From NCBI RefSeq assembly GCF_028618525.1, contig NZ_JAQITC010000011.1:1-64000 (forward strand): DNA of 64,000 nt. Reading direction: 5' to 3'. This DNA is from Bartonella sp. AU55XJBT (GTDB lineage: Bacteria; Pseudomonadota; Alphaproteobacteria; Rhizobiales; Rhizobiaceae). How positions within the stretch are numbered: the stretch's first letter is position 1; the number at the start of each line of letters is the position of its first letter. Of this stretch, positions 27,467-38,568 are shown in pieces. A program made the position numbers and the translations under genes. Under the pieces are notes generated by a model that made no database searches, was not told the origin of the DNA, and saw only the letters and a list, made by a program, of their open reading frames with translations.

Positions 27467-28855
27467 TTATTGGGGAGCGATCATCTTTTTAGGATCAACC
27501 AGTCGGTCATAATCTTCTCCAGAAACGCCTGCTTTGAGGGCTTCAGTGCGCAAAGTGGTATCATTTTTATGCGCGGCTTTGGCAATTTCAGCGGCTTTTT
27601 CATAGCCAATTTCTGGGGCAAGAGCTGTGACTAACATGAGTGAACGCTCCATAAGGGCGTGAATATGAACCCGATTGGCGCGTAATCCTTGAATGCAATG
27701 CATATCAAAAGAACGCATGCAATCCCCAAGAAGGGTAATCGATTGTAAAACGTTATAGCCAATAACAGGTTTATAGACGTTGAGTTCAAAATGTCCCTGA
27801 CTGGCGGCAAAGGTGACGGTGGTATGATTGCCAAAAACTTGGGCTGCAACCATGGTCATGGCTTCACACTGGGTGGGGTTAACTTTGCCGGGCATAATAG
27901 AGGAGCCTGGTTCATTTTCAGGCAAGTTGAGTTCGCCTAAGCCGGAACGGGGACCAGAACCTAAAAACCGAATGTCATTGGCAATTTTAAAGAGATCAGC
28001 GGCGAGAGCATTCAAGCTGCCATGGAAATGCGCAAGAGCACCATGATGAGCCAGCGCCTCAAATTTATTGTGCGCCGTCTTAAAGGATATGCCTGTGAGG
28101 GTGCTGATCGTTTCTGCAAAGGCAACGTCAAAGCCTTTCGGGGCGTTGAGCCCTGTTCCCACAGCTGTTCCGCCTTGAGCAAGCATTTGAACATCAACAA
28201 GGGCTGTTTCAATCCGATGAAGATTGGCTTCCAGGGCGACCCGATAACCTGAAAATTCTTGGGCAAGCGTTAAGGGGGTTGCATCTTGTGTATGGGTGCG
28301 TCCAATTTTGATAATGTCGGCAAATTCTTCTTCTTTTTTCTTGAAAGTGGTAATGAGCGCTTCAAGAATAGGAAAAAGATGTTGGCGTGTTTGCAGCGTG
28401 GTGGCAATGTGAAGCGCCGTGGGAAAGGAATCGTTGGAGGATTGACTCATATTGACATGATCATTGGGATGAACAGGCTTTTTGCTGCCCAGTTTGCCTC
28501 CCAAAAGCATGCTCGCATGGTTGGCGATCACCTCATTGACGTTCATATTGCTTTGTGTCCCGGAGCCTGTTTGCCAAACAGAAAGAGGAAAATGCGTATC
28601 AAAAGCGCCAGAGAGAACTTCATCAGCCGCTGTGACAATCGCTTTGCCAATCTTTTGAGAAAGTTTGCCTTTGTCCATATTGACAAGGGCGGCGGCTTTT
28701 TTGATAAGGCTTAAAGCATAAATGATGGTAAGAGGCTGCTTTTCACTGCCAATATTAAAATTATGCAGAGAACGTTCAGTTTGTGCTCCCCAATAACGAT
28801 CTTGGCGTACCGAAATCGTTCCAAAGCTATCCGTTTCCTGACGTGTTTCAACCAT
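27467..28855 (-). CDS. fumC: class II fumarate hydratase
   Basis: 462 residues, full length. Interconverts fumarate and malate in the TCA cycle; iron-independent, tetrameric. Signatures: [27 protein letters not shown], and the lyase motif [17 protein letters not shown]-terminus [15 protein letters not shown] is normal. Stands alone, with its promoter facing the groESL region. Confidence 0.96.
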   Translation of the reverse strand: MVETRQETDSFGTISVRQDRYWGAQTERSLHNFNIGSEKQPLTIIYALSLIKKAAALVNMDKGKLSQKIGKAIVTAADEVLSGAFDTHFPLSVWQTGSGTQSNMNVNEVIANHASMLLGGKLGSKKPVHPNDHVNMSQSSNDSFPTALHIATTLQTRQHLFPILEALITTFKKKEEEFADIIKIGRTHTQDATPLTLAQEFSGYRVALEANLHRIETALVDVQMLAQGGTAVGTGLNAPKGFDVAFAETISTLTGISFKTAHNKFEALAHHGALAHFHGSLNALAADLFKIANDIRFLGSGPRSGLGELNLPENEPGSSIMPGKVNPTQCEAMTMVAAQVFGNHTTVTFAASQGHFELNVYKPVIGYNVLQSITLLGDCMRSFDMHCIQGLRANRVHIHALMERSLMLVTALAPEIGYEKAAEIAKAAHKNDTTLRTEALKAGVSGEDYDRLVDPKKMIAPQ

Positions 28856-28965
28856 GATAAGATCCTTTATTTGTTCACGGGTTCTTAAAAAGCTAAATAA
28901 CGCGAAATGGCACGAAGAAGCAAGACGTGGAAACTTTTTATAGAGAAATTATTTTATCGCTATCC

Positions 28966-28994
28966 TTGACATTGAGAAAGGCCGATTTTATATC
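28966..28994 (+). promoter_or_regulatory. groESL promoter, sigma-70 type
   Basis: TTGACA (28966-28971), 17-bp spacer, TATATC (28989-28994), directly followed by the CIRCE element. Near-consensus spacing; transcription would begin within or at the operator. Confidence 0.75.
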
Positions 28995-29004
28995 TTGGAT
29001 AGTG

Positions 29005-29031
29005 TTAGCACTCACAGTGAGAGAGTGCTAG
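29005..29031 (+). promoter_or_regulatory. CIRCE operator for HrcA
   Basis: TTAGCACTC, 9-bp spacer, GAGTGCTAG: one mismatch to the CIRCE consensus. Established as the HrcA repressor site controlling groESL in many alphaproteobacteria; its location overlapping the start region implies heat-inducible repression. Confidence 0.93.
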
Positions 29032-29083
29032 CAAGAACTTTCTAACATTAATGCAATTATGTTCAGTTTTAAGGATTTAAAAC

Positions 29084-29380
29084 ATGGCTAATATACAATT
29101 CCGCCCACTTCACGATCGTGTCGTTGTTCGTCGGGTTGAATCTGAAAATAAAACCGCTGGTGGGATTATCATTCCTGATACAGCAAAAGAAAAACCACAA
29201 GAAGGCGAAGTGATTGCTGTTGGCAATGGCGCTCTCGATGATAACGGAAAGCGTGTGCCTTTAGAAGTCAAAACAGGAGACCGTATCCTCTTTGGAAAAT
29301 GGTCTGGAACTGAAGTCAAGATTAATGGGGAAGATCTCCTCATCATGAAAGAATCTGACATTATGGGAATTATGGGCTAA
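29084..29380 (+). CDS. groES: co-chaperonin GroES
   Basis: 98 residues. [34 protein letters not shown] includes the mobile loop that contacts GroEL. Caps the chaperonin ring during ATP-driven folding. First gene of the CIRCE-controlled operon, 58 bp before groEL. Confidence 0.97.
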   Translation: MANIQFRPLHDRVVVRRVESENKTAGGIIIPDTAKEKPQEGEVIAVGNGALDDNGKRVPLEVKTGDRILFGKWSGTEVKINGEDLLIMKESDIMGIMG

Positions 29381-29438
29381 TTGAAACCCTCAATTTTTCA
29401 TTGTGTACTATTTTGAAAAAACTCCAAGGAGAAATTAA

Positions 29439-31082
<1,644 letters not shown>

Positions 31083-31107
31083 GCTCTTTTCCCTAAAAAT
31101 AATAAAG

Positions 31108-31137
31108 AAACGGGTCTTTTCGACCCGTTTTTTTTGT
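31108..31137 (+). terminator. groESL intrinsic terminator
   Basis: AAACGGGTC-tttt-GACCCGTTT followed by a run of Ts, 26 bp after groEL. Confidence 0.92.
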
Positions 31138-31381
31138 CTATTTCTTTTGTTTCTCACAGTCTTAAAAAGGTTTTCCTTTACGTGAAAAAGAAGACTCCAA
31201 AGGTCTATCTCTAAAGGTCTATCTTATGGTCCCCAATATTATATCTATATCACAGTCCTAATGGCTCTATGAGCAGCATGCCATCTTTCATTCCTTTCAT
31301 TTGTGCCTTTTTCCCGATCTTCTTTCCCACAGCCGTCATTTTTCTTACAAAACAGATATTCTTACTGTTTTTTACAGTTAT

Positions 31382-31464
31382 ACGTTTTTACGATTTTGCA
31401 AATTTACAGAAAACAGTAGAGAAGAGACTTTGCACTTTCAAGCTCATTTCGTGATAGAGCTGGT
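31382..31464 (+). repeat. dispersed repeat, copy 1
   Basis: About 80 bp starting ACGTTTTTACGATTTTGC and containing ACAGAAAACAGTAGAGAAGA; ~90% identical to the stretch at 31806-31886 in the same orientation. Partial inverted copies occur at 31551-31618 and 44835-44900. Function unknown. Confidence 0.8.
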
Positions 31465-31550
31465 GCGTGGTGCGAGGGTTGGTTGTCGTGGCTGTGTGGG
31501 TGAGTTGGGGGGGATGGGGGAGGTGGAAAGGGGGATTAAATCAATAGTCT

Positions 31551-31618
31551 TAAAATGTTTATCAGCTCTCTACTGTGTTCTGTGAATAAGCAAAATCGTA
31601 AAAACGTGGAACTGTAAA
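31551..31618 (-). repeat. dispersed repeat, inverted partial copy
   Basis: Reverse complement reads ACGTTTTTACGATTTTGC followed by TTATTCACAGAACACAGTAG, matching the copies at 31382 and 31806. Confidence 0.75.
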
Positions 31619-31805
31619 GGCAAAGGGTGTGTGCTTGCTTTGTCAAGAGCATGAGGGTTTGAGAATAATTGGATGAAGCGTGGGGCGAATAGAGGTGTAG
31701 AGGCAAATGGAGAAGGTGGAAGAGCACAGGGGTAAAAGGTTGAATTAGCACCCAACTCCGCACCACACACCAATCCCATACTACAAACCCTTATCTTACA
31801 GTTTC

Positions 31806-31886
31806 ACGTTTTTACGATTTTGCTTATTCACAGAAAACAGTAGAGAAGAGACTTTGCGCTTTCAAGCTCATTTCGCGATGGAGCTG
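31806..31886 (+). repeat. dispersed repeat, copy 2
   Basis: See the copy at 31382. The shared part includes GAGACTTTGCGCTTTCAAG and ends near GGAGCTG. The whole 31.2-32.4 kb stretch has no gene. Confidence 0.8.
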
Positions 31887-32180
31887 CTGCGTAGTACGGG
31901 TGCTGGTGTGTGGTGCAGGGGTTGGGGTGCCGTGGTATAATGCTGCTATGAAGTGTATGAAACTTATAAGGGCTGACCTTTAGGCTTCATAAAAGATGGA
32001 GAGGGTATCCTTTTAGCATAATACGATTTCTGTTGCTCACCGATGCTTTTATTGAAAAGAACACTTTTTGAATGCTTTTAAAAGCTTCCCGTTGGCATGT
32101 TCGTTTCCCAAGAATATTTTCTTCTGTCAGCTTAAGTTTCTTCCTCATGGGCTTTTTTAAAAAAATCTTTTTTCATGCCG

Positions 32181-32280
32181 CTTAATGCCGCTTAATGCCG
32201 CTTAATGCCGCTTAATGCCGCTTAATGCCGCTTAATGCCGCTTAATGCCGCTTAATGCCGCTTAATGCCGCTTAATGCCG
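32181..32280. repeat. 10-bp tandem repeat, 10 perfect copies
   Basis: Unit CTTAATGCCG repeated ten times without a mismatch, with partial units on both sides (from 32175 and to about 32288). Perfect identity indicates recent expansion or active copy-number change. No frame runs through it. Confidence 0.97.
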
Positions 32281-32431
32281 CTATAATGCCCAAAAATTCA
32301 TTGCATAATAGCGTTTGTGAAGCGTGTAACTTCGCATGAGACGTGAAAAATCAGCCATAAAATCTTTCCGTGGTTTCAAAATAACGGATGTTTTTTTAAG
32401 ATTGAGCACGTCTCATGTTTCATTGTTTATT

Positions 32432-32644
32432 TTAGAGCTGAATATTCGATTTTTGTGTAAAAATACTTGCCAAAGCATCCATGATCCGTGAAAAATCAAG
32501 CACTAATAGGAAAATGATGAATATAATCCACTTCGTATAGCGTGACATCACTTTTATACTTTTATAAGTCATGATGATTTCTTGGAGAATTTCTTTTTCC
32601 TTTTCTGTAAGCTCTGTTTGTTTTTCTGTTTTTTTTCTAGCCAT
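32432..32644 (-). CDS. small membrane protein of lysis cassette
   Basis: 70 residues from MARKKTEKQTELTEKE. A charged N-terminal helix is followed by one membrane helix (WIIFIIFLLVLDFS). Overlaps the upstream lipoprotein by 8 bp, so belongs to the same unit. Possibly a holin or antiholin-type protein; inference from position and topology. Confidence 0.55.
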   Translation of the reverse strand: MARKKTEKQTELTEKEKEILQEIIMTYKSIKVMSRYTKWIIFIIFLLVLDFSRIMDALASIFTQKSNIQL

Positions 32645-32843
32645 GTTTCCACCCACACAAGCCTTCCCCTTGTTTGTTATGTTTTAAAATTTCTCTGGCG
32701 AGATGTGAACTGATGTTCGTGAGATCTTTTTGCTCTAAATAAATGGGCATCCAACCCATGCAAGGCTCATTGATTGTTTTTATCGCGCAACCAGTGAATA
32801 AGAGCAGCGCGCACATCAGCATCACTTTTTTGATTAATTTCAT
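32637..32843 (-). CDS. Rz1-like outer spanin lipoprotein
   Basis: 68 residues. Lipobox LLFTGC near residue 18, then AIKTINEPCMGWMPIYL. The gene starts inside the preceding coiled-coil protein gene in another frame, an arrangement characteristic of Rz/Rz1 spanin pairs that fuse inner and outer membrane at phage lysis. The I-N-x-P-C-x-G-W segment is common in phage lipoproteins of this kind. Confidence 0.65.
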   Translation of the reverse strand: MKLIKKVMLMCALLLFTGCAIKTINEPCMGWMPIYLEQKDLTNISSHLAREILKHNKQGEGLCGWKHG

Positions 32844-33000
32844 TTTCCACCTCTAGCCGTGTTGTTGATGACTTTAGCATTCTTTCTGTTTGCTTTTGCT
32901 GTTCAAGCTTTTTGCCAAGCCTAAAAGCTTTTGCTAAAGCGATAAAAAAAACAGTCAGGGCTGCTCCCGTGATCATTAAATTTTTTTTCATCCATTCCAT
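32767..33000 (-). CDS. Rz-like inner spanin (i-spanin)
   Basis: 77 residues from MEWMKKNL. One N-terminal membrane helix (LMITGAALTVFFIALAKAF) and a coiled coil (LEQQKQTERMLKSSTTRLEVENEI) facing the periplasm. Start overlaps the endolysin stop (TAATG). The outer-spanin gene is nested in its 3' half. DUF2681-like proteins of phages share this layout. Confidence 0.65.
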   Translation of the reverse strand: MEWMKKNLMITGAALTVFFIALAKAFRLGKKLEQQKQTERMLKSSTTRLEVENEINQKSDADVRAALIHWLRDKNNQ

Positions 33001-33662
33001 TATAAGCGCTGCTCCCGAAAGCGTTTTGTTACAAAGAAAATGCCAAAACAGGCGGCTAAAACCATGATGGTTGCTAAAGCCCATTGGATGGGACCATTGC
33101 CTGCCAATAAACCTCCAAGCCCAGAAAAAGAACCAATAATGGGGGTGAGTGCTTCTGCTTTGAGAAAACCCATGGGTTCTTTTGTTTCAACCGTTTGATA
33201 ATTGGGAGAAACATAAGCCCCTTTTGCCCATAATCCCGCTTCTGCTGCACGACGGTGCACAAGACCGTGAAGACGTTTCCCGCCCGCTTTGGTCCACTTT
33301 TGTAATTCAGAAGGAACAGCTTCATATTCGCTGTTATTAAGTTTTTTAAGCAGAGTCGACTTGCAAAAAGCCGCTATTCCTACATTATAGCAAAATGACA
33401 CAAGCGCGGCGAATTGTTCATCTGTTAAGGAAACCGTCACATTTTTTTCAACGGTATTCTCAAATTGTCTTAAATCTTGAGAAAGAACTTCTTCGGCTTG
33501 TTTTTCTGTGATGATCATGCCCTTGTGAACAAATGGTTTGCCAGCCGTGTTGGTATGACCATAGCCAATTGTCCACACCCCGATGGCATCTTTATAGGCT
33601 TCTAAACGCAATCCTTCCCATTGTTTAATGAGTGAAAGCCCTGCTGCTGATATTTTTCTCAT
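33000..33662 (-). CDS. phage endolysin (GH24 lysozyme) with C-terminal hydrophobic extension
   Basis: 220 residues from MRKISAAGL (good GGAGAAG ribosome site; a frame to 33689 is rejected). GH24 T4-type lysozyme domain ~1-150: catalytic Glu in KQWEGLRLEAYKD, then GVWTIGYGHT and FAALVSFCYNVG. Beyond residue ~165 there is a hydrophobic tail with IQWALATIMVLAACFGIFFV, so the enzyme may be membrane-anchored or self-exporting. Leads a lysis cassette with the spanin-like genes. Confidence 0.85.
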   Translation of the reverse strand: MRKISAAGLSLIKQWEGLRLEAYKDAIGVWTIGYGHTNTAGKPFVHKGMIITEKQAEEVLSQDLRQFENTVEKNVTVSLTDEQFAALVSFCYNVGIAAFCKSTLLKKLNNSEYEAVPSELQKWTKAGGKRLHGLVHRRAAEAGLWAKGAYVSPNYQTVETKEPMGFLKAEALTPIIGSFSGLGGLLAGNGPIQWALATIMVLAACFGIFFVTKRFREQRL

Positions 33663-33681
33663 TTGCTTCTCCATAAAATAA

Positions 33682-33704
33682 AGCCTCACAGGTCATGTGA
33701 GGCT
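33682..33704. promoter_or_regulatory. perfect hairpin upstream of endolysin
   Basis: Stem AGCCTCACA/TGTGAGGCT with loop GGTCA, immediately 5' of the lysozyme ribosome site. Could be an attenuator or an operator. Confidence 0.5.
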
Positions 33705-34293
33705 GGTCGACAGATTAAAAATGAATTTTTTCACGCTTCAAGAATAGAAGAGACGTAAAACTTAAATGAAATCAAAAGGTTGGTTATGGTATCCTCCTTG
33801 GGGATACCAAGGGGAATGTGGTGGGCTTTGCCTTTGGCTGATGATAGGGGAGTGATATTTCCTTCGTGTGCTGGTTTTTGAGAGAGTCTTGTTGGTGGGG
33901 GCTGGCTATTGGTTGAGGTATGATAAGCATACTCCATTGCAGTTGTTTGAGCCGATGGCATGAAGGCGCTTGAGATAAAGTGATACTCTCAGAAAAATAA
34001 GCGTGGGTATAGGCTTTGATTGAAAAAGAAAGCATTCAATATTTTACTCGTTCAGCGTTTTGTCTATCTACATAAGAATTATTGCGAAAAAGAGCTTTGG
34101 AATTTTGATACAGTTTTAAAAGGGGCTGGTTTTGAGAGAAAAACAGCCTTTTGTTCTTAACAGACAAGTTGCTTGCTATTTTTGTTTTACGAACGCAAAA
34201 ACTGCTTTGCTTATCGCAATCTTAGCTATAAATTAGCTATAAAGAAGGAGCGCTTTGTGCTTAATGAAGAGGGAATAGAGAAAAAGACTTAAA
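33705..34293. other. intergenic, no gene seen
   Basis: Includes an inverted repeat GGTATCC...GGATACC at about 33788-33808. No supported gene; minus-strand frames at 33731-34035 look random. Confidence 0.4.
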
Positions 34294-35244
34294 TTACATC
34301 ATCAAAGATTTGTATTCCGTAATCCTTTTTTTGTGGGGGGAAACAGACACGGTTTTTGCCCCTTTTTCTGTTAAGTTTTTTTCAAACCTTTCGACAAGCG
34401 TTTCTTGCTTTTTGTTGACTTTTTCATGCGCTGTTTCCGGATTGGCTTTGAGATAGTGTTCGAGACGTTTTCGCCCTTGCGCATGTTTGTATAAACTGAC
34501 GGGAAGATAAGGATCTAACTTTTCAGGAGATAGAGGTGTTTTGGGTTCACATAATAGCCCCTTAATATTATCCTTGTGCAGTCTTTCTAATTTATCAGAT
34601 TCAAGATGAAGCTTTTTGGCAAGGCTTAAGCTAAACATCCCACATTCAGAAGAACTTCGCTGAATATCCATTTCAGCCATGGTAAAAGAATAAGGAGGAA
34701 GTTGAAGACATTCAAGGGTTTGATTGATTTTTATCCCTAGTCTCCCAGCACTAATATTATTGAATGTTGTCGGTTCAAACATGATCAAAGAAATTTTGTC
34801 ATCAACAATTTTATAATCTATTGCCGCAAAATGGATTCTGCTCCCCATATTGACGACAAATCGAGAAGAAGTTGCGCCACTTTCTATTGTTTCTTTGAGT
34901 GCGTGGGTAAGATCTTCAGCTGTAAGAGCCAATTTGAGATTCATCCCTGGGTATTTGCTGTTGGCTTTTTTGACGAGAGCCGGCAACAGTCTAATATCGG
35001 TATCTTCATAATCAGCAAAAATCCAACGGCCGGTGATAAGATCATCTTCTAAGCCTGCAATAATAGCTTGTAATTCTTCAGAATTTGGGGTGACATGTTC
35101 TTCTTTTGTTTGGAGGGAGTTTTGCTTTAAACGGGCAATAAGCTCTTCTAAGGATTCATTCGCGCTGACTTCTTCTTGTGCACTTGCTTCTTCTTGTGTT
35201 GGTGATGAACGAGAGGAAATGTCTTTTGAATCTTGTGGCTTCAT
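34294..35244 (-). CDS. YopJ-family Ser/Thr acetyltransferase effector
   Basis: 316 residues from MKPQDSKD (GGAGG site 8 nt upstream). Residues ~55-260 match YopJ: RIHFAAIDYK with catalytic His138, LIMFEPTTF with Glu157, and QRSSSECGMFSLSLAKKLH with Cys201. These are each 29 positions later than His109, Glu128 and Cys172 of Yersinia YopJ, so spacing is identical. DNIKGLL, LDPYLPVSLYKH and KRITEYKSL also match. YopJ proteins acetylate MAPK kinases and IKK in host cells, needing inositol hexakisphosphate. The Ser/Glu-rich first 50 residues could hold a secretion signal. It is next to phage lysis genes, consistent with cargo acquired by a prophage. Delivery route here is unknown; no BID domain is seen. 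Confidence 0.93.
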   Translation of the reverse strand: MKPQDSKDISSRSSPTQEEASAQEEVSANESLEELIARLKQNSLQTKEEHVTPNSEELQAIIAGLEDDLITGRWIFADYEDTDIRLLPALVKKANSKYPGMNLKLALTAEDLTHALKETIESGATSSRFVVNMGSRIHFAAIDYKIVDDKISLIMFEPTTFNNISAGRLGIKINQTLECLQLPPYSFTMAEMDIQRSSSECGMFSLSLAKKLHLESDKLERLHKDNIKGLLCEPKTPLSPEKLDPYLPVSLYKHAQGRKRLEHYLKANPETAHEKVNKKQETLVERFEKNLTEKGAKTVSVSPHKKRITEYKSLMM

Positions 35245-35863
35245 ACTATTAGCCTCCATATTGATGGTCGATCCGCAATATTATTTTCTTACATTTTGAC
35301 TAAACAATGTTTTGAAAGAAAGCTGTTGTTTCTTGAAAATTAAGAAAAAAGTCATCTTTGCGATTTTTTTATAAGATGACTTTTAAAACCAGAAACTTTC
35401 TTCATTTTCAAAAAATCCGCGTGTTTTTTACAGATCTTAACGCTATAAAAATTGGAGAAAATTGGCGGGTGGAATGTGCAATGTTATCTTTATATTTTAA
35501 GTTCTTTCTATCACATGGCTTATTTCAGTGAAGAGAGGACAGTCTTTTTTTCAACAGTTCTCCGTGTGAAAAAATGATATTATCCGCAAGAGCCGTTTAA
35601 CCAATATTGCCTATTTTATTTAAACATTCTTTTGGATTTTTTCCCAAAAAAGTCCCCAAAAGCCCTAAAAAGATTGTCTTCATTTTCTGTGATCAAATGA
35701 TCCCTGCTAGGCTCTAAAACACTTCTCCTTTGAGGGCGTGTGTTTCTTTGATAAGATTGATGTGTTTTTAGGGCGCGGGAGCTATGAGGCTTGTTTATGG
35801 CGCTTTATGGAAAAATTTTAAGGGGAATTGTTTGTGAATCCCAAGTGCTCCTTGGCTTAAAAG
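35245..35863. other. intergenic, no gene seen
   Basis: AT-rich upstream region of the YopJ-like gene. Part of the 35.70-35.82 kb segment is repeated imperfectly near 36.54-36.62 kb. Confidence 0.4.
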
Positions 35864-36160
35864 GTGTCGTTGTTTTATAAAGCAACGGGAGTGATCTTTA
35901 CCCTTTGTGGTGTGGGGCTTTGCAGTGTGGGGCGGCTCAAAATGTACTGTGCATCAATAGAGATCGGCTGTGTTCAGCTTATTACTCAGCGTTGCTGTGA
36001 TCGCTTGCATTGGGGTTTTAAGGGGGATAGTGTTTTGTTGCGGGTGCTTTATGAGAAGGGGGGACGTGAAGCCAAATTTTTTGAATATCTTAAAAAGACT
36101 GCTTTTGGTGAGGCAAAAGAAAGACAATTAAAAAAGATGAAAGGTACTCCCAAACAGTAA
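35864..36160 (+). CDS. small hypothetical protein, doubtful
   Basis: 98 codons from a GTG. Hydrophobic start (VIFTLCGVGLCSVG), then a basic C-terminus. No recognised domain; may be a remnant. Confidence 0.25.
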   Translation: MSLFYKATGVIFTLCGVGLCSVGRLKMYCASIEIGCVQLITQRCCDRLHWGFKGDSVLLRVLYEKGGREAKFFEYLKKTAFGEAKERQLKKMKGTPKQ

Positions 36161-36770
36161 GCTTTTAAACCCTTCAAATAGTCAATGCTCACCCCCTAAA
36201 CAGTAAAATTTTATACAACCTCATACGTTGCAACAAAACACACTGTTTTATAACAGTTCATAATAACGCAAACATTGAATGATGAAATTAAGACGCAAAT
36301 ACCCTTCTACCGCATCTGTCATTAAATACGATTTTTCATCTTCTGTCAATAGAAAAACAATGATTTGTCCTTTTTTATCGTGGAAATAAAGCTATATGAA
36401 AAAGCGCATTTATGGGGAAATTTTTTTTGATGGGGCAAAGAACATTCCTTTGAGAAAGAAAGGGCTAGGTGTATGAAGGGAGCAGCTTTTTACAGCAGAG
36501 GAGTGTCTGAAGAGAGGGTTATTTTGTCTATTCCGTAAAATATTGTCCTTTGAGGGAGTTTGTTGCTTTGACAGATTGGTGTGTTTTTAGGGCGTGTGGG
36601 CGCTTTTGAGGCTTGTTTATTGCAGGCGGGTTTTAAGGTCGCAACTCCGATGAAAAGGTAAGCGCGCTCTGTGGATCTTAAGTGGCTCTTTTCTGAGAGG
36701 CGGATTTTACAAACCAGGCGTGGGGTTTTAGACGCTTTAGCCTTGGTGAGGGAGATGATATTGATGTCTT
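36161..36770. other. intergenic, no gene seen
   Basis: No supported gene. Contains the second copy of the GCGTGT...GAGGCTTGTTTAT segment mentioned for 35.7 kb. Confidence 0.4.
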
Positions 36771-37352
36771 TTAGTGAATGCTCTTTGGGCTGGAACAGTC
36801 AAAATGTTTATCAAGGGCATCAAGAATAAGGCGCAGTGAGCCAACAAGCGTTGGCAACGGTTGATCTTCACTAACAAGATATTGTAATGCTGCTTGAAAG
36901 TTGTGTTGACGATGCAGATTTTGTGCTTCTTTAATCGCTTCTTGCATCGCTTCATAGCGTTGTGTTGCTCTTTCAACCCATTGCTTTTTTGTTTTCTCAT
37001 CGGATGCGCTATGCTTAAAGCCGTCATAATAGCCGTTTGGTAAACCTTTGGCACATAAATAGTCGTTTCTGATTTGCAAGTATTGTTGCGCCGTGTCATA
37101 TTGCTCTTGACTGATGCCTGATGAATCCCCTTTATAGCCCAGCAAACAAAGACGCCCAATATAGCTCCCCACAAGCGGATTTTTTGCTTCTTCAAGGCTT
37201 AAACCAAAGTGTTTTGCACGCATTTCAATGGCTGCTTGGAGCGCTGATTGAGATGCCAATTTGCTGGGGCCTTTGGCACGTGAAATACGGCCATTGGGCT
37301 CTCTCTGTTTGCCGGTTATTCTCGGTCTACCGCGTTTTTTACCTATTTTCAT
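36771..37352 (-). CDS. phage-type protein with basic GRPR start
   Basis: 193 residues from MKIGKKRGRPRITG. The N-terminus (KRGRPRITGKQREPNGRISRAK) is very basic and AT-hook-like. The middle has EEAKNPLVGSYIGRLCLLG and ISQEQYDTAQQYLQIRNDY, a pattern seen in prophage proteins of Rhizobiales. The protein at 54510-55076 shares the topology (ISQAQYKAAERFYFYW). Probably a DNA-associated phage protein; exact role unknown. Confidence 0.65.
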   Translation of the reverse strand: MKIGKKRGRPRITGKQREPNGRISRAKGPSKLASQSALQAAIEMRAKHFGLSLEEAKNPLVGSYIGRLCLLGYKGDSSGISQEQYDTAQQYLQIRNDYLCAKGLPNGYYDGFKHSASDEKTKKQWVERATQRYEAMQEAIKEAQNLHRQHNFQAALQYLVSEDQPLPTLVGSLRLILDALDKHFDCSSPKSIH

Positions 37353-38568
37353 GAATTTACCATTTGAATGAAAAAGAAACTGTCTGTTGCGGGGGACAGG
37401 AATTGTAAAAAGCACTTTAAAAAAATATTAGGGGGAGAAAATACAAAAGAGAAAAAATACGAAGGAGGGAAGAAAATACTGGGGGATATGAGCCGTTGCA
37501 AAGCCAAAAAAGAACGAAGCCTTTAAGTATAAAGAACAGCAAGGTTGTAGGGCAAAAAAATCATCTTTAAGATATTTCCTACCGTTTTTACGCCATCCCC
37601 ATCATGCTTATCCTTATCCTTATCTTTTTAGCATTGATCGTGGATGATTTGTTTTCTATAAATTTCTCAACTTCTCTGGAAAAAATGAAAAGAAATTTTT
37701 GTCACATGTGAATGTTTGTTACATGTGAATGAAAAAATAAAGATCCATGTAGCTCCTTCCTTATTTTTATAGAGTCCTTTACAGATACACCCCTCTTAAA
37801 TTAAAGATAATCCTTTATAGAGGAGCTTTGCCTGATGTGAGGGGGAAGAGAATGCTATAAAACAACCTTATTCATATTCGTCATTATAACATAAGATGTC
37901 CTATATTTTCAAATAAAATAATCATTTAACGGCTCAAAATAAATGATCAACGATCAAGTAATTCGGTTTAGCGAGTTTCTTTTATGTATCCTTTATAGAA
38001 GCTAAAAGTTCCTTTTGCTGTTTTTGGGCTGAGCATGAGAAGGGGGCTGTCGTTTAAAGGGTGCGATGCCCTATCCAAAGAAGCTGTATAAGAAAATCCT
38101 TAGGGAAAAGGGGTCTTTAAGATAAAAGAGGCGTTTATAAAGCTGGGGGGCTTGTGAGAGACGAAACCTTTCTTGTTAATGTTAAAAGAGGATCTTTTTA
38201 ATTTAAGAAATTTTAAAATGAGAATGTAAAAAATTTTAAGGATGCTGTCGGGGCATTTTAGTTCATCGGTTGTTTTTTCGCCAGTGGGGTATTATAGAAG
38301 TAGGGTGTTCTAAGGGGGTGTTCTCGAAACAGTGTCCTTTAGGGAAAGCTCTCTGGGCTTGTGTGATCGATCAAGAGGGGGAAAAGGGGGCGGAGCTTGT
38401 AAGCGTTGAGAGAGTATCTGGTGTCAGGTGTTCAAGGAATTTAAAAAAACTTAAAAAAAACTATTCATGCTTGCTTCATGATGAGAAGAGTGCTAAGCAG
38501 TTCCCTCACGCTGATTGCGTGTTATCAAATATTGAGGCGTGAACATTTTAGACGTGGGGGGTATCCGT
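37353..38568. other. gene-poor, AT-rich region
   Basis: More than 1 kb without a supported gene. A 90-codon plus-strand frame at 38270-38542 has no ribosome site or domain. This stretch probably contains the promoter of the membrane-protein array. Confidence 0.4.

Noticed and set aside
36737..37195. Alternative-frame ORF within the 36771-37352 gene
   Set aside because: Shadow frame of a better-supported phage-type gene.
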